A DNA stretch of 5,234 nucleotides from the NCBI GenBank assembly GCA_019114715.1, contig DXEZ01000100.1, positions 1 to 5,234 on the forward strand. Reading direction: 5' to 3'. Of this stretch, positions 5,099 through 5,234 are shown in pieces (position 1 is the first letter of the stretch; each line of letters begins with the position of its first letter). This DNA is from Candidatus Sphingobacterium stercoripullorum (lineage in GTDB: Bacteria; Bacteroidota; Bacteroidia; Sphingobacteriales; Sphingobacteriaceae). Both the position numbers and the translations under genes were made by a program. The notes under the pieces were generated by a model. That model was not told where the DNA came from. It saw nothing but the letters and a program-made list of their open reading frames with translations, and searched no databases.

Positions 5099-5234
5099 TT
5101 ATCCAACTATCAAGATCTTCTTCAGTAATGTTTTTTTCCTCGATAGCGTTCTGTACGTTTTTCAATAACTTGTCCGAGAAATCCTTGGCAAGAAAATCCC
5201 TTATCACAAGTAAATCCTCCTTACTCGGCTCAAA
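5091..5234 (-). CDS. Putative antitoxin partner of the PIN toxin, C-terminal part only
   Basis: The minus-strand frame is open from the window edge (5234) to TAA at 5093-5091, giving 47 residues: a Lys/Glu-rich helical tail that includes PSKEDLLVIRDFLAKDF and ends ITEEDLDSWINE. The N-terminus, where antitoxin DNA-binding or fold motifs would be, lies outside the window. Its stop overlaps the toxin start by 8 bp (ATGAATAA, 5098-5091), the tight antitoxin-then-toxin arrangement usual for such pairs. The role is therefore assigned from position, not from a recognised domain. The frame shows no damage in the visible part, unlike the toxin. Confidence 0.6.
   Translation of the reverse strand, partial: FEPSKEDLLVIRDFLAKDFSDKLLKNVQNAIEEKNITEEDLDSWINE

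Overview
The window looks like an ordinary chromosomal stretch from a member of the Bacteroidota, most likely a Sphingobacteriales-type organism. The evidence is the protein character (an UbiE/MenG-type methyltransferase, a pseudouridine synthase with a long Arg/Gly-rich N-terminal extension), the general lack of strong Shine-Dalgarno sequences, and two sites matching the Bacteroidota -7 promoter element TAnnTTTG. Genus-level assignment is not possible from what I can see.

Layout. (1) Bases 1-1511, plus strand: the 3' end of ubiE/menG, a YdfG-like short-chain dehydrogenase overlapping it by 4 bp, and a GatB/YqeY-domain gene 6 bp further on. This looks like one transcription unit. (2) Bases 1512-1743: a 232-bp gap with a long-range 11-bp inverted repeat and, at its end, a good promoter for the next unit. 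(3) Bases 1744-3399, plus strand: an RluB/RluF-family rRNA pseudouridine synthase with a disordered RG-rich N-terminus (three 27-bp tandem repeats), then, 6 bp later, an all-alpha (MazG/PRA-PH type) NTP pyrophosphohydrolase. (4) Bases 3420-4385, minus strand: a TIGR01212/YhcC-family radical SAM protein, convergent with the previous unit. A shared hairpin at its 3' end may terminate both. Its start codon lies only 4 nt from a promoter-like box, suggesting a leaderless mRNA. (5) Bases 4386-5234: a short accessory patch with a 48-codon small ORF of unknown function (plus strand), converging on a minus-strand PIN-domain toxin-antitoxin pair. The toxin carries an in-frame TAA at codon 35 and is otherwise intact. 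The upstream partner (putative antitoxin) runs off the window edge and overlaps the toxin by 8 bp.

The housekeeping genes concern quinone methylation, redox metabolism, rRNA modification and nucleotide hydrolysis. They share no pathway that I can demonstrate. I found no convincing previously undescribed system. The items most worth a second look are the nonsense-interrupted PIN toxin, the structured gap at 1512-1743, the repeat-bearing RG tail on the pseudouridine synthase, and the orphan small ORF beside the toxin-antitoxin remnant.
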